From Xanthomonas sacchari (lineage in GTDB: Bacteria; Pseudomonadota; Gammaproteobacteria; Xanthomonadales; Xanthomonadaceae), in the NCBI RefSeq assembly GCF_040529065.1, contig NZ_CP132343.1, positions 2,852,001-2,916,000 on the forward strand: 64,000 nt of DNA, in the 5' to 3' direction. Position 1 is the stretch's first letter; each line of letters begins with the position of its first letter. Under the pieces are notes generated by a model. That model did no database searches. It worked only from the letters and a program-made list of their open reading frames with translations, and was not told the DNA's origin. This document shows, in pieces, positions 1 to 10,200 of this stretch. Position numbers and translations under genes: made by a program.

Positions 1-70
1 AGGCGCGTCAGCGCTGATCCGACCCGGCCTGCCCTGCCGCACCGCGCGCAGCGGTGGCCGGTCGTCGACG

Positions 71-94
71 AAAGCCGCCTTCGGGCGGTTTTTT
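71..94 (+). terminator. Rho-independent terminator
   Basis: A GCCGCC stem, a TTCG loop and a GGCGGT stem are flanked by AAA on the left and six T on the right. The C(UUCG)G tetraloop is very stable. It most likely ends a gene lying before the window. No gene could be identified in bases 1-70. Confidence 0.8.
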
Positions 95-144
95 GTTGCC
101 GAAGTTTGCTGTAATCGGCGTTCGTCCTCTGGGGAGTACACGTG

Positions 145-474
145 ATGAAGCATCGTCTGTCCGTCCTGCCGCTGCTGGCCGTGTTGGGCCTGGCCGGCGG
201 CGCCCACGCCGAGACCCTGCTGGTCGACCGGGTCAAGGAAGAACCCGCGGCGGCGCTGCCGACCCGCGGCCTGAGCATGGCCCAGGTGCAGGCGCGCTAC
301 GGCGCCCCGCAGCAGAAGCTGGAGCCGCGCGGCGGACAGAAGCGGCAGTGGCCGACCATCAACCGCTGGGTCTATCCGGCCTTCACCGTGTACTTCGAGA
401 AACAGAAGGTGGTGGACGTGGTCGCCAACAAGGCCGATCCCAACGAGATCGGCCCGAAGCCGGCGATCCGCTAG
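145..474 (+). CDS. Small secreted protein, SmpA/OmlA-like (hypothetical)
   Basis: A 109-residue protein with a clear signal peptide (basic MKHR, hydrophobic core, cleavage near AHA-ET). The mature part has the segment SMAQVQARYGAP followed by WVYPAFTVYFE. This recalls the short 'M..V...G.P' start and beta-strand pattern of SmpA/OmlA-type envelope proteins. That is a fold-level impression and no function is assigned. A GGGGAG ribosome site at 131-136 sits 8 bases before the ATG at 145 and only 5 before a GTG at 142, so 145 is preferred. It stands alone between a terminator and aguA and is probably periplasmic. Confidence 0.75.
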   Translation: MKHRLSVLPLLAVLGLAGGAHAETLLVDRVKEEPAAALPTRGLSMAQVQARYGAPQQKLEPRGGQKRQWPTINRWVYPAFTVYFEKQKVVDVVANKADPNEIGPKPAIR

Positions 475-564
475 CGCGCGTCCCGGGCAAACACCCGCAC
501 ATGTCTGTGCGGGGACGTAGATAACCGCCGGGCGTCCCCCGGCAACACGTGAGTAGTGGTCGCA

Positions 565-1602
565 ATGTCTGATCGTCTTCGCCTTCCCGCGGAATGGGAG
601 CCCCAGTCCGCCATCCTGATCGCCTGGCCGCATGCCGGCACCGACTGGGCCGAACGCCTGGCCGAGGTCGAGGAGACCTACATCGCCCTGGTCGCGGCGA
701 TCGTGCGCTTCCAGCGGGTGCTGATCTGCGTGGCCGATGCCGACCTGCAGATCTATGCCGAGGCGCGGCTGCGCTCAGCGCGGGTGGACATGCAGCGGGT
801 GCGCTTCGTCGAGGCCGAGTACGACGACACCTGGTTGCGCGATTCTGGCCCGATCACCCTGGCGCGCGCCGGCGGCGGCTTCCAGTTGCTGGATTTCCGC
901 TTCACTGGCTGGGGCGGCAAGTTCCAGGCCAGCCGCGACGATCAGTTGGTGAGCGTGCTGGCCGAGCAGGGCCTGTTCGCCGACAGCGCCGTGCGCCGCA
1001 TCGATTTCGCCCTGGAAGGCGGCGCCATCGACTGCGACGGTGCCGGCACCCTGCTGACCACCTGGCAATGCCTGCACGAGCGCCACCCGCAGCGCAGCCG
1101 CGAATCGCTCAGCCACGACCTGGCCGACTGGCTGGCACAGCAACGTGTGCTGTGGCTGGACCACGGCTACCTGGAAGGCGACGACACCGACGCGCACATC
1201 GACACCCTCGCCCGCTTCGCCGGGACCGACGCGATCGTCTACCAGGCCTGCGACGACGCCGGCGATTCGCACTACGCCGAGCTGCAGGCGATGGGCGCCG
1301 AACTGGCGGCGTTGCGTACCGCCGAGGGCGCGCCCTATCGCCTGTTCCCGCTGCCGTGGGCGCAGCCGGTCATCGATGAGGGCCGGCGCCTGGCCGCCTC
1401 CTACGCCAATTTCCTGATCGTCAACGGCGCGGTGCTGATGCCGGCCTACGGCGACGCGGCCGATGCGCAGGCGCAGGCGGTGATGGCGCAGGCCTTCCCG
1501 CAGCACGAAATCGTGCCGATTCCCTGCCGTGCGCTGATCTGGCAGAACGGCAGCCTGCACTGCATCACCATGCAGTTGCCGGCCGGACTGCTCGCGGACT
1601 GA
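565..1602 (+). CDS. aguA: Agmatine deiminase
   Basis: Hydrolyses agmatine to N-carbamoylputrescine and ammonia (EC 3.5.3.12), the first step of the arginine-decarboxylase route to putrescine; cytosolic. The 345-residue length fits the family. Family features include the opening PAEWEPQSAILIAWPH, the EGGAID and GT strand, the GYLEGDDTDAHID segment carrying acid and histidine residues, and the nucleophilic cysteine (about Cys333) in GSLHCITMQ near the C-terminus. The ATG at 565 is chosen over an in-frame GTG at 556 because homologous proteins start close to the PAEW segment. The next enzyme of the pathway, aguB, follows 143 bases downstream on the same strand. Confidence 0.93.
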   Translation: MSDRLRLPAEWEPQSAILIAWPHAGTDWAERLAEVEETYIALVAAIVRFQRVLICVADADLQIYAEARLRSARVDMQRVRFVEAEYDDTWLRDSGPITLARAGGGFQLLDFRFTGWGGKFQASRDDQLVSVLAEQGLFADSAVRRIDFALEGGAIDCDGAGTLLTTWQCLHERHPQRSRESLSHDLADWLAQQRVLWLDHGYLEGDDTDAHIDTLARFAGTDAIVYQACDDAGDSHYAELQAMGAELAALRTAEGAPYRLFPLPWAQPVIDEGRRLAASYANFLIVNGAVLMPAYGDAADAQAQAVMAQAFPQHEIVPIPCRALIWQNGSLHCITMQLPAGLLAD

Positions 1603-1745
1603 GCCGCCGCCGCTGCGCCGCACGCCGGCGCAGCGCCGACCACGCCCGTGCTGCGGCCACGCGCGGCGCGGGATTCATCTCCCTGGAACCTGCCGCGCGG
1701 CCATCCGCGCTACCATGCCGGTTTACCGCGAACCTTGATTCCGCA

Positions 1746-2630
1746 ATGAGCCGAAACACTCTTTCCGTCGCGCTGATCCAGGAGCGCAACCACGGCGACG
1801 CCGCGGCGAACCTGGCAGCGATCGAATCGCGTGTGGCCGAGGCTGCCGCGCAGGGCGCGCAGCTGGTGCTGCTGCAGGAACTGCACAACGGCGCGTACTT
1901 CTGCCAGCACGAGTCGGTGGACGAATTCGACCTGGCCGAGCCGATTCCCGGCCCCAGCACCGAGCGCCTGGGCGCGCTGGCCAAGCGCCATGGCGTGGTC
2001 CTGGTCGGCTCGCTGTTCGAGCGCCGCGCCGCCGGCCTGTACCACAACACCGCGGTGGTGTTCGAAACGGACGGCAGCCTGCTGGGCAAATACCGCAAGA
2101 TGCACATCCCCGACGATCCGGGCTTCTACGAGAAGTTCTACTTCACCCCGGGCGATCTGGGCTTCACCCCGATCCAGACCTCGGTCGGTCGCCTCGGCGT
2201 GCTGGTGTGCTGGGACCAGTGGTACCCGGAAGCGGCGCGGCTGATGGCGCTGGCCGGCGCCGAACTGCTGCTGTATCCCACCGCGATCGGCTGGGACCCC
2301 AACGACGAACAGGCCGAGCAGGAACGCCAGCGCGATGCCTGGATCCTCAGCCATCGCGGCCATGCAGTGGCCAATGGCGTGCCGGTGTTGAGTTGCAACC
2401 GTGTGGGCCACGAGCCGTCGCCGCTGGGCGCATCGGGCATCCAGTTCTGGGGCAACAGCCATGTGCTCGGTCCGCAGGGCGAGTTCATTGCCGAGGCCGG
2501 CGCCGAGCCGACCGTGCTGGTCTGCGACGTCGACCTGCAGCGCAGCGAGCACGTGCGGCGGATCTGGCCGTTCCTGCGCGACCGCCGCATCGATGCCTAC
2601 GGCGATCTGCTGAAACGCTACATCGACTGA
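1746..2630 (+). CDS. aguB: N-carbamoylputrescine amidase
   Basis: Second step of agmatine use: N-carbamoylputrescine to putrescine, CO2 and ammonia (EC 3.5.1.53). A 294-residue nitrilase-superfamily enzyme with the Glu-Lys-Cys triad visible: Glu45 in LLQELHNG, Lys118 in YRKMHIPDD and Cys155 in VCWDQWYPE. The DQWYPE context after the cysteine is typical of this subfamily and separates it from aliphatic nitrilases. It follows aguA on the same strand. The pair may supply polyamine or allow use of agmatine as nitrogen source. The 143-base gap between them could contain its own promoter, but none stands out. Confidence 0.93.
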   Translation: MSRNTLSVALIQERNHGDAAANLAAIESRVAEAAAQGAQLVLLQELHNGAYFCQHESVDEFDLAEPIPGPSTERLGALAKRHGVVLVGSLFERRAAGLYHNTAVVFETDGSLLGKYRKMHIPDDPGFYEKFYFTPGDLGFTPIQTSVGRLGVLVCWDQWYPEAARLMALAGAELLLYPTAIGWDPNDEQAEQERQRDAWILSHRGHAVANGVPVLSCNRVGHEPSPLGASGIQFWGNSHVLGPQGEFIAEAGAEPTVLVCDVDLQRSEHVRRIWPFLRDRRIDAYGDLLKRYID

Positions 2631-2774
2631 CCCGCAGCGCCGCCCCGGTCCTCGCATGCGCCGCGCCGCGGGCTGCGACGCAGCCCGCCCCGGCGGCAGG
2701 CGCCCATGCCTGTCGCGGCCGATGCCCTCACCCCCCATGCCCGCTTAGCCCCGGCGCCGACGAGGCGCCCTCCG

Positions 2775-4067
2775 ATGAGTGATGGAATGAACGAACTTTC
2801 CCAGGCCGACGGCGACGATGCGCTGTTCGACGGCCAGCCGTACCGCATCGTCGAACGCGATGGCATCCGCTACACCCTGCTCGGCACCGCGCACGTGTCC
2901 CTGGCCAGCGTCGCTGCCGTGGAACGGGCGATCGGCAGCGGCCGTTTCGATGCGGTGGCGGTGGAACTGGATCCGCAACGCCTGCAGGCGCTGACCGATC
3001 CGGACGCACTGACCAAGCTGGACCTGGTGCAGGTGATCCGCAAGGGCCGGGTGGCCTTGTTCGCCGCCAACCTCGCGCTGGCCGCCTACCAGCGGCGCCT
3101 GGCCGAGCAACTGGGCATCGAACCCGGCGCCGAACTCAAGCGCGCGGTGCTGCTGGCGCGCGAACGGCAGTTGCCGGTGTACCTGGTCGATCGCGAAGTC
3201 GGCCTGACCTTCAAGCGCGCGTCCAGCCGGCTCGGCTTCTTCGGCAAGCTGAAGCTGGCCAGCGGCCTGCTCGGCGGCCTGTTCGCCTCCGACGAGGTCG
3301 GCGAGGCGGAGATCGAGAAGCTCAAGCAGGGCGACATGCTCGAGGCCAGCTTCGGCGACTTCGCCAGCGAGAGTCCGGCGCTGTACGAAACCATCATCGC
3401 CGAGCGCGACCGCTACATGGCCACGCGCCTGCGCGAGGAACGGGCGCAACAGCGCGCGCTGCCGCTGACCGACAATGCCGAACCGCTGGAGGGCGCGCCG
3501 TCGACCGGCGTGCGCGAGGTGCTGGCGGTGGTCGGTGCCGGTCACCTGGCCGGACTGGCGCGGCATCTGCAGGGCGACCAGGACGACCCGGCGACGCTGC
3601 GCAAGGCGCTGGAAGAGGTGCAAACCAAGAAGAAGGTGCCATGGATCACCCTGACCCTGACCGCGCTGGTGCTGGGCGGCGTGGCCTGGGGCTACTGGCA
3701 CGGCGGCTTCGCGCTGGGCACCGACCTGCTGCTGCAGTGGGTGCTGTTCACCGGCGGCCTGGCCGGGCTGGGCTGCATCCTCGCCGGCGGCCATCCGCTG
3801 AGCGTGATCGCCGGCGCCATCGCCGCGCCGCTGAAGCCGTTCCGCCCCGGCGTGCCCGCCGGGGCGTTCAGCGCCCTGGTCGAGGTGCACATGCGCAAGC
3901 CGGCCTATGGCGATTTCCTGGCCCTGCGCGACGATGCGCAGAACCTGCGCGGCTGGTACCGCAACCGCGTCTCGCGGGTGGTGCTGACCTTCCTGCTGAC
4001 CAACCTGGGCAGCATGCTCGGCGTGTGGCTGGCCGGCTTCCGCATCTTCGGCAAGCTGGCGGGTTGA
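2775..4067 (+). CDS. TraB/PrgY-family membrane protein
   Basis: About 430 residues from the ATG at 2775 (MSDGMNEL). An upstream in-frame ATG at 2706 would add 23 low-complexity residues and is less likely. The N-terminal half has the family signature LGTAHVS and a VAVELDPQR strand. The C-terminal third is hydrophobic, with about four membrane segments starting near residue 290. TraB/PrgY proteins include an enterococcal pheromone-shutdown factor and many bacterial and eukaryotic homologues, often described as inhibitors or metalloprotease-like proteins. The true activity here is unknown. It is followed by a palindromic repeat that may act as its transcript end. Confidence 0.8.
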   Translation: MSDGMNELSQADGDDALFDGQPYRIVERDGIRYTLLGTAHVSLASVAAVERAIGSGRFDAVAVELDPQRLQALTDPDALTKLDLVQVIRKGRVALFAANLALAAYQRRLAEQLGIEPGAELKRAVLLARERQLPVYLVDREVGLTFKRASSRLGFFGKLKLASGLLGGLFASDEVGEAEIEKLKQGDMLEASFGDFASESPALYETIIAERDRYMATRLREERAQQRALPLTDNAEPLEGAPSTGVREVLAVVGAGHLAGLARHLQGDQDDPATLRKALEEVQTKKKVPWITLTLTALVLGGVAWGYWHGGFALGTDLLLQWVLFTGGLAGLGCILAGGHPLSVIAGAIAAPLKPFRPGVPAGAFSALVEVHMRKPAYGDFLALRDDAQNLRGWYRNRVSRVVLTFLLTNLGSMLGVWLAGFRIFGKLAG

Positions 4068-4115
4068 ACACCCGCCGCGCGGCGACGGCAACTGTCACCG
4101 CGCGGGTTTCGCCTT

Positions 4116-4179
4116 TGTGGGAGGGACTTCAGTCCCGACGCCTCGGTGGTACGGCGTCGGGGCTGAAGCCCCTCCCACA
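4116..4179. repeat. REP-like palindrome (variant)
   Basis: Two 27-base arms (4116-4142 and 4153-4179) form an inverted repeat with only two mismatches and a 10-base loop. The core reads GGGCTGAAGCCCCTCCCACA instead of the more usual GGCTGAAGCCGCTCCTACA, so it is a divergent member of the repeat family seen elsewhere in the window. It lies between the convergent ends of the TraB-family gene and the RND operon and may serve both as transcript terminator or mRNA 3' protector. Confidence 0.85.
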
Positions 4180-4199
4180 GGTCGTTTGAAGCCTTTGGA

Positions 4200-7100
4200 T
4201 CAGGACGCCAGCTGCGCGGCCATGCCGCGACGCCCACGCGCGCGCCGGACCAGGTTGGCTACGCCGTTGCTCAGATCGTCCAGGATCGCGTAGATGGTCG
4301 GCAGGAACAGCAGGCTGACCACGGTCGAGAACGCCAGGCCGCCGGCGATCGCGCGTGCCATCGGGTAGTAGGCCGGGCCGTCACCGAACATCTGCGTGGT
4401 GGTCAGCGAGATCGGCACCATCGCCAGGATCGCCGTGCCCATGGTCATCATGATCGGGCGCAGGCGCTCGCGCGAGCCTTCGATCAGCGCCTCGGTGCGG
4501 GCAAGGCCGCGCCGGCGCAGGTTGTTGATGTGCTCGATCATCACGATGCCGTTGTTCACCACCACGCCCATCAGCACCAGGATGCCGATGAAGGCCATGA
4601 TCCCGAAGCTGGTGCCGGTGATCCAGAACAGCCAGAACACGCCGAACACCGAGAACAGCACGCCGCTCATGATCGCCACGGGAAACAGCAGCGATTCGAA
4701 CATCGCGGCCATCACCACGTAGATCATCACCAGCGCGATCAGCAGGTTGAACAGCATCTGCTTGCTGGCCTGATCGTCGTCCTGGCCGTCCGCGCCGTCG
4801 AAGCTGTAGCGGTAGCCGACCGGGAAATCGACCGCCTTGAGGGTGTCCTCGATCGCCTGCTTGGCTTCCGGCGCGGTGACCTTGGCACCAAGGTTGGCGG
4901 TGATGGTCAGCGTGGTCTGCCGATTGGTCCTGGCGATCTGGGTCGCGGCGGCGCGCGGCTGCGTCTCGACCAGGCTCAGCAAGGGCACGCTGCGCCCGTC
5001 CTGGGTACGCACGTTGAAGCTGTCCAGGTCTTCCGGCGAGGTCTGCTCGGCGCCGGCAAAACGCACCCACACCGGCACCTCGTTGTCACCGTGGCGGAAC
5101 TCGCGCAGCGAGGCGCCGCGCAGCGCCAGGCCGACGAAGCTGGCGACCTGCTCGGCGCTGAAGCCGAACGCTGCGGCGCGTTCGCGATCCACCCGCACCG
5201 CCAGTTCGGTGCTGCGGTCGCCGCTGTCCACGCGCACGTCGCGCAGTTCCTTGCGCCGTGCCAGCAGCGGCACCACGTCGTCGGCGAGCGCGCGCAGCGC
5301 CTCGGTGGAATCGCCGACCAGTTGTACCTGCACGGTCTGCCCGCCGCCGTTGCCGCCATCGCCGCCGTTGCTGTTGCCGACGTGGAAGTCCACCCGCGCC
5401 GAACGCGGCAGTTCCTTGCGGATGCGTTCCATCAGGGCCGGCAGGTCGCGGACCTGCTTCAGATCCACGGTCAGCGTGGTGCTGCTGCCCTCCTCCTCGC
5501 TGAACCAGGAATACACCTGGGTCACGTGGTACTGCGCGCGCCGCGCATCGATGAAGCGCTCGAGCCGGGTCACTTCCTCGGCCATCTGCTCGCGCGTGTA
5601 GGCGCCCTTCCACTGGTAGCCGATGAAGACCTGCTCGCCGCCGTCGCCGCCGAACATGTCCTTCTTGGTCTGCATCATCGGGATCACACTCAGCGCGCTG
5701 ATCAGCACGATCGCGCAGACGCTCCAGCCGCGGTGCGCCAGCGACCAGGCCAGTACCCGCGCGTAGCGGCGCTGCAGGCGCGGGATCAGCCCGTGCGGGG
5801 AATGCAGCAGCGCCGGGGTGCGCATGCGTGCCGACAGCATCGGGATCAGGCTCACCGCCACCAGCCACGACGCCAGCAGCGACACCGAGATGGTGATGGC
5901 GATCTGCGACATGAAGATGCTGATGTTGTTGGTCTCGCCGAACAGGTTCGGCAGGAACACGATGCAATGGCACAGGGTGCCCGCAGACAGCGCGATGGCG
6001 ACGTTGCGGGTGCCGACGATGGAGGCGCGCTGCGGCTGGTCGGGCATGCGCTCGCGCTCCTGGTAGATGCTCTCCACCACCACCACCGCGTTGTCCACCA
6101 GCATGCCCACCGCCAGCAGCAGGCCCATCATGGTCAGGATGTTGAGGGTGACCCCGGCGAAATACATGAAACCCAGGGTGATCGCGAAGCAGATCGGGAT
6201 CGCCAGGGTCACCATCAGGGTCGACGGCCAGTGCCGCAGGAAGAAGAACAGCACCGTCACCGACAGCAGCAGGCCCACCGCGCCGGCTTCGGCCAGTTCC
6301 GCCAGCGACGAGGTCACCGCCTTGCCCTGGTTGTCGATGACCTTGATCTGCACGTCGCTCAGCGCCGGCTGCTTGCGGATCTGCTCGACCTCGGCCAGCA
6401 CTGCGCGCGAGACCTCGACCAGGTTGGCGCTGCGCTCCTTGAACACGTCCAGGCCCACCGCCGGGCGCCCGTCCAGGCGCCGGCCGTAGCTCATCCGGGT
6501 CGGCTTCAGCCGCACCTCGGCAATGTCGCCCAGGCGCAGGCCCTTGGGGTCGATGACCAGGTCGCGCAGTTCCTGCAGGTCGCGCAGTTCGCCGACCGGC
6601 TGCACCCGCAGGCGCTGGCCGTTGTCGTCGATCTGCCCGGCCGACAGCGAGAAGTTGAGCTTGCCCAGGCGCTCGCTGAGCTGGTTGAGGCTGAGGTTGT
6701 GCGCACTGAGCCGGTCCGGGGCGATGGCGATCTCGACCTCGTTCGGCGGCGCGCCCGACACCGACACCTTGGCCACCCCAGGAATGCGCTCCAGCCGGCG
6801 CTTGAACTCGCGATCGAGCATGTCGTATGCGCCGGTCAGGTCGGCCGCGCCGGCCAGGCGCACCTTCAGCACCGGCTGATCGCTGCTGGACCACTTGAAC
6901 ACGTTGTAGCGCCGCAGGTCGGTCGGCAAGTCGGCGCGGATCGCGTCGATGCGCTCGCGCGCATCGGAGGCGGCGATGGCGATGTCGCGGTCCCAGTCGG
7001 AAAACTCGATGAAGATGTTGGCGCCGTCGGCGGTGGCGGTCGAGCGCATGCGCTTGATCCCGGTCATCGTCGCCAGCGCTTCCTCGGTCGGCCGCACCAG

Positions 7101-7286
7101 GTTGCGCTCGACCTCGTCCGGAGTGGAGCCGGTGTACGGCAACTGCACGAACAGGAACGGCGCGGAGATGTCCGGCAAGGCCTCCAGCGGCAGGCGAAAG
7201 GCGGCGATCAGCCCGACCACCACCAGCGACACGAAGCACATGATGGTGGTGACCGGACGGCGGATGCTGAACTCGGCGACGCTCAT
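4200..7286 (-). CDS. RND efflux transporter permease (distal of two)
   Basis: A 1028-residue inner-membrane proton antiporter of the AcrB/MdtBC (HAE-RND) type. Visible features: N-terminal RRPVTTIMCF membrane entry, PDI and SAPF after the first helix, the VGMLVDNAVVVVE segment with the Asp of TM4, and the second repeat with VLMGVVVNNGIVMIEHINNLRR. The start ATG overlaps the stop of the preceding permease in an ATGA, so translation is probably coupled. It is the third gene of an adaptor-permease-permease operon. Two permeases in one operon recall MdtB/MdtC, which work as a heteromultimer, and a mixed complex is possible here. No outer-membrane channel gene is present nearby, and the substrate is unknown. 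Confidence 0.92.
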   Translation of the reverse strand: MSVAEFSIRRPVTTIMCFVSLVVVGLIAAFRLPLEALPDISAPFLFVQLPYTGSTPDEVERNLVRPTEEALATMTGIKRMRSTATADGANIFIEFSDWDRDIAIAASDARERIDAIRADLPTDLRRYNVFKWSSSDQPVLKVRLAGAADLTGAYDMLDREFKRRLERIPGVAKVSVSGAPPNEVEIAIAPDRLSAHNLSLNQLSERLGKLNFSLSAGQIDDNGQRLRVQPVGELRDLQELRDLVIDPKGLRLGDIAEVRLKPTRMSYGRRLDGRPAVGLDVFKERSANLVEVSRAVLAEVEQIRKQPALSDVQIKVIDNQGKAVTSSLAELAEAGAVGLLLSVTVLFFFLRHWPSTLMVTLAIPICFAITLGFMYFAGVTLNILTMMGLLLAVGMLVDNAVVVVESIYQERERMPDQPQRASIVGTRNVAIALSAGTLCHCIVFLPNLFGETNNISIFMSQIAITISVSLLASWLVAVSLIPMLSARMRTPALLHSPHGLIPRLQRRYARVLAWSLAHRGWSVCAIVLISALSVIPMMQTKKDMFGGDGGEQVFIGYQWKGAYTREQMAEEVTRLERFIDARRAQYHVTQVYSWFSEEEGSSTTLTVDLKQVRDLPALMERIRKELPRSARVDFHVGNSNGGDGGNGGGQTVQVQLVGDSTEALRALADDVVPLLARRKELRDVRVDSGDRSTELAVRVDRERAAAFGFSAEQVASFVGLALRGASLREFRHGDNEVPVWVRFAGAEQTSPEDLDSFNVRTQDGRSVPLLSLVETQPRAAATQIARTNRQTTLTITANLGAKVTAPEAKQAIEDTLKAVDFPVGYRYSFDGADGQDDDQASKQMLFNLLIALVMIYVVMAAMFESLLFPVAIMSGVLFSVFGVFWLFWITGTSFGIMAFIGILVLMGVVVNNGIVMIEHINNLRRRGLARTEALIEGSRERLRPIMMTMGTAILAMVPISLTTTQMFGDGPAYYPMARAIAGGLAFSTVVSLLFLPTIYAILDDLSNGVANLVRRARGRRGMAAQLAS

Positions 7287-10200
7287 GCCGGGGCGCCCTC
7301 GCCGTTCTGCAGGCGCTCCTCGCGTTGCCGTGCACGCCGCCCGCGTTCGGCGTAGTACGCGTCGGCGCGGCGGTCCAGGCGGTCGTAGACCACCGGGATC
7401 ACCAGCAAGGTCAGCAGCGTGGACACCAGCAGCCCGCCGATCACGGTGATCGCCATCGGCGCGCGCACCTCGGCGCCCTCGCCGCTGGCGATCGCCAGCG
7501 GCAGGAAGCCGAACAGCGTGCACAGCGTGGTCATCACGATCGGCCGCAACCGCGAGCGTGCGCCTTCGATCAGCGCCGCGCGCTTGGCCACGCCCTCCTC
7601 GCGCAGCTGGTTGACCTTGTCGATCAGGATGATCGCGTTCTTGGTCACCAGGCCCACCAGCAGGATCAGGCCGATGAACACCACCACCGACACCGGCTTG
7701 CCGGTCAGCAGCAGCGCCAGCACCGCGCCGACCAGCGCCAGCGGGATGGTGAACAGGATGACGAACGGATGCAGCAGCGATTCGAACTGCGAGGCCATCA
7801 CCAGGTACACCAGGAACACCGCCAGGCCGAACGCGAACAGCAGCGAGCGTGCCGACTGCGCCAGTTCCTCGCCCTGCCCGCCGATGTGCATGCCGACGCC
7901 GGCGCCGAGCGGATCGCGCGCCACCATCTCGCCCACCTCGCGCACCGCCGTGCCCAGGTCGATGTCGCGCAGGTTGGCCGAGACGATCGCCACGCGGATC
8001 TGGTCGGCGCGGTGGATCTCGCTGGGGCCGGTGGTGGCGACCACGTCGGCGACCGCGTCCAGGGTCACCGGCCGGCTGCTGCCCGGATTGACGATCAGCC
8101 GGCGGATGCTGTCGACACTGGCGCGGTCGCTCTGCTGCGCGCGCACCAGCACGTCGATCTTGCGGTCGCGGAAGCTGTAGCGGGTGGCGACGTCGCCGCG
8201 CACCTTCTTCACCACCACGTCGGCGATCTGCCGCGTGGTCAGTCCCAACGCACCGGCACGTTCCTGGTCGAAGCGGATCTGGATCTCCGGGAAACCTTCT
8301 TCCACCGTGGATTTGACGTCGGCGAAGTGGCCGTTGCCGCGCAGCAGCGCCGCCAGCTTCTGCCCGGCGTGCTGAATGGTCTGCAGGTCCTGGCCGCGCA
8401 GTTCGATCTCCAGCGGCGTGGAGAAACTGAACAGCTCCGGTCGGCTGAAACCGACCTGCACGCCCGGATGGTTGCGCATCGTCGCGCGCATGCGCTCGCT
8501 CTGCTGCGCCTCGAACTGCGCGCTGCCGCCGCCGGCCATGGCGATGGTCAGCTTGCCGATGTTCTCGCCGCTCTCGGTGGGGTTGGCGTCGAGTCGGGTG
8601 CCGCTGCCGCTGACCCCGTACAGCGCCTGCACGCCAGCGTCCTTGCCGTGGACCTCCTGCAGTTCGCGCACCAGCGCATCGGTCTGCCGCAGCGGCGTGC
8701 CGGCCGGCAGTTTCACGGTCATCTCGAAGCGGTCCTGCGCCAGCTGCGGGATCAGGTCGGCGCCCAGCAGCGGTGCCACCGCCAGGGTCGCGGCGAAGGC
8801 CAGCGCCGCCAGTCCCAGCACCCAGCCCGGACGCGCCAGCGCGCCGGGCAGCAACCGCAGGTAGCCGCGCTCGGCCAGCGCGTACGGCGCCATCGCCAGG
8901 GCGCTGGCCTTGCGCATCACCGGCGCGACCACCGCCACCGCACCGCGCCACAGCCGCACGCACAGCCAGGCCACGCCGAAGAACACCCCGCGCACCGCCG
9001 CAGCGGCGCCGCGCCGGCTCCAGGCCAGCGGCTTCAGCCAGCCGCGCCGCGGCTGCCAGTGCGGCGGCGCCGGTTCCACCGGGAACGCCAGCGGCGCACG
9101 GCCCTTCAGCGAGCTGAGCATCGGGATCAGGGTCATCGACACCACCAGCGAGATCGCGATGGCGATCGCCACGGTCAACGCCTGGTCGCGGAACAGTTGC
9201 CCGGCCACGCCCTCCACGAACACCAGCGGCAGGAACACCGCGATCGTGGTCAGGGTCGAGGCGACCACCGCCATGCCCACCTCGCGGGTACCGACGATCG
9301 CCGCATCGAGCACGCTCAGGCCGCGCTCGCGCGCCTTGGCGATGCTTTCCAGCACCACGATCGAATCGTCCACCACCAGGCCGGTGGCCAGCGCCAGCCC
9401 ACCCAGCGACATCACGTTGAGGCTCAGGCCGATCCGATCCATGAAGAAGAACGTGGTCACGATCGACACCGGCAGCGACAGCCCGATCACGAACGTGCTC
9501 CAGCCGTCGCGCAGGAACAGGAAGATGATCAGGATCGCCAGCAGGCCGCCGATCACCGCATCCTTCTTGACGTCGCCGATGGCGTGTTCGATGAAGCGCG
9601 ACTGGTCCTCCAGCGTGGTCAGTTCGGCGTCGGCGGGAATCTGCGCCTGCAGTTGTTCCAGGCGCTTGCGCAGCGCCGCCGCGGTGGCCACGGTGTTGGC
9701 GTCGCCTTCCTTGTAGATCGCCAGTTCCACCGCCTCCTTGCCGCCCAGGCGGATGATCGCCTCGCGTTCCTTGTAGCCCTGCCGCACCTGCGCCACGTCC
9801 TTGAGCCGGATCGGCATGCCGCCGGCGACGGTGGTGGTCGTGCTGGAGGTCGCGCTCTGCGCTGCCGACGCCGCGGCCAGCGCCGCTTCCGAGCCGGTGG
9901 AGGCGGCGATCGCATACATCTGCTGCAGGGCCGCGTCGGCCGCGTTGCCACCGGCGCCCTGAGTGGTCAGCAACAGGTTGCGGATCTCGTCCAGGTCGGC
10001 GAACTGGTTGACCGTGCGCACCAGGTAGCGCTGCGTGCCCTGCTCCAGGCGCCCGCCGGAGAGATTGACGTTCTCGTCCTTGAGCCGCGCGATCACCGTG
10101 TCGATCGGCATGTTGAGCTGCGCCAGCCGCTGCTGGTCGATGTCGACCTGGATCTCGTCCTCCAGCCCGCCGCCGACCTTGACTGCGGCCACGCCCGCCA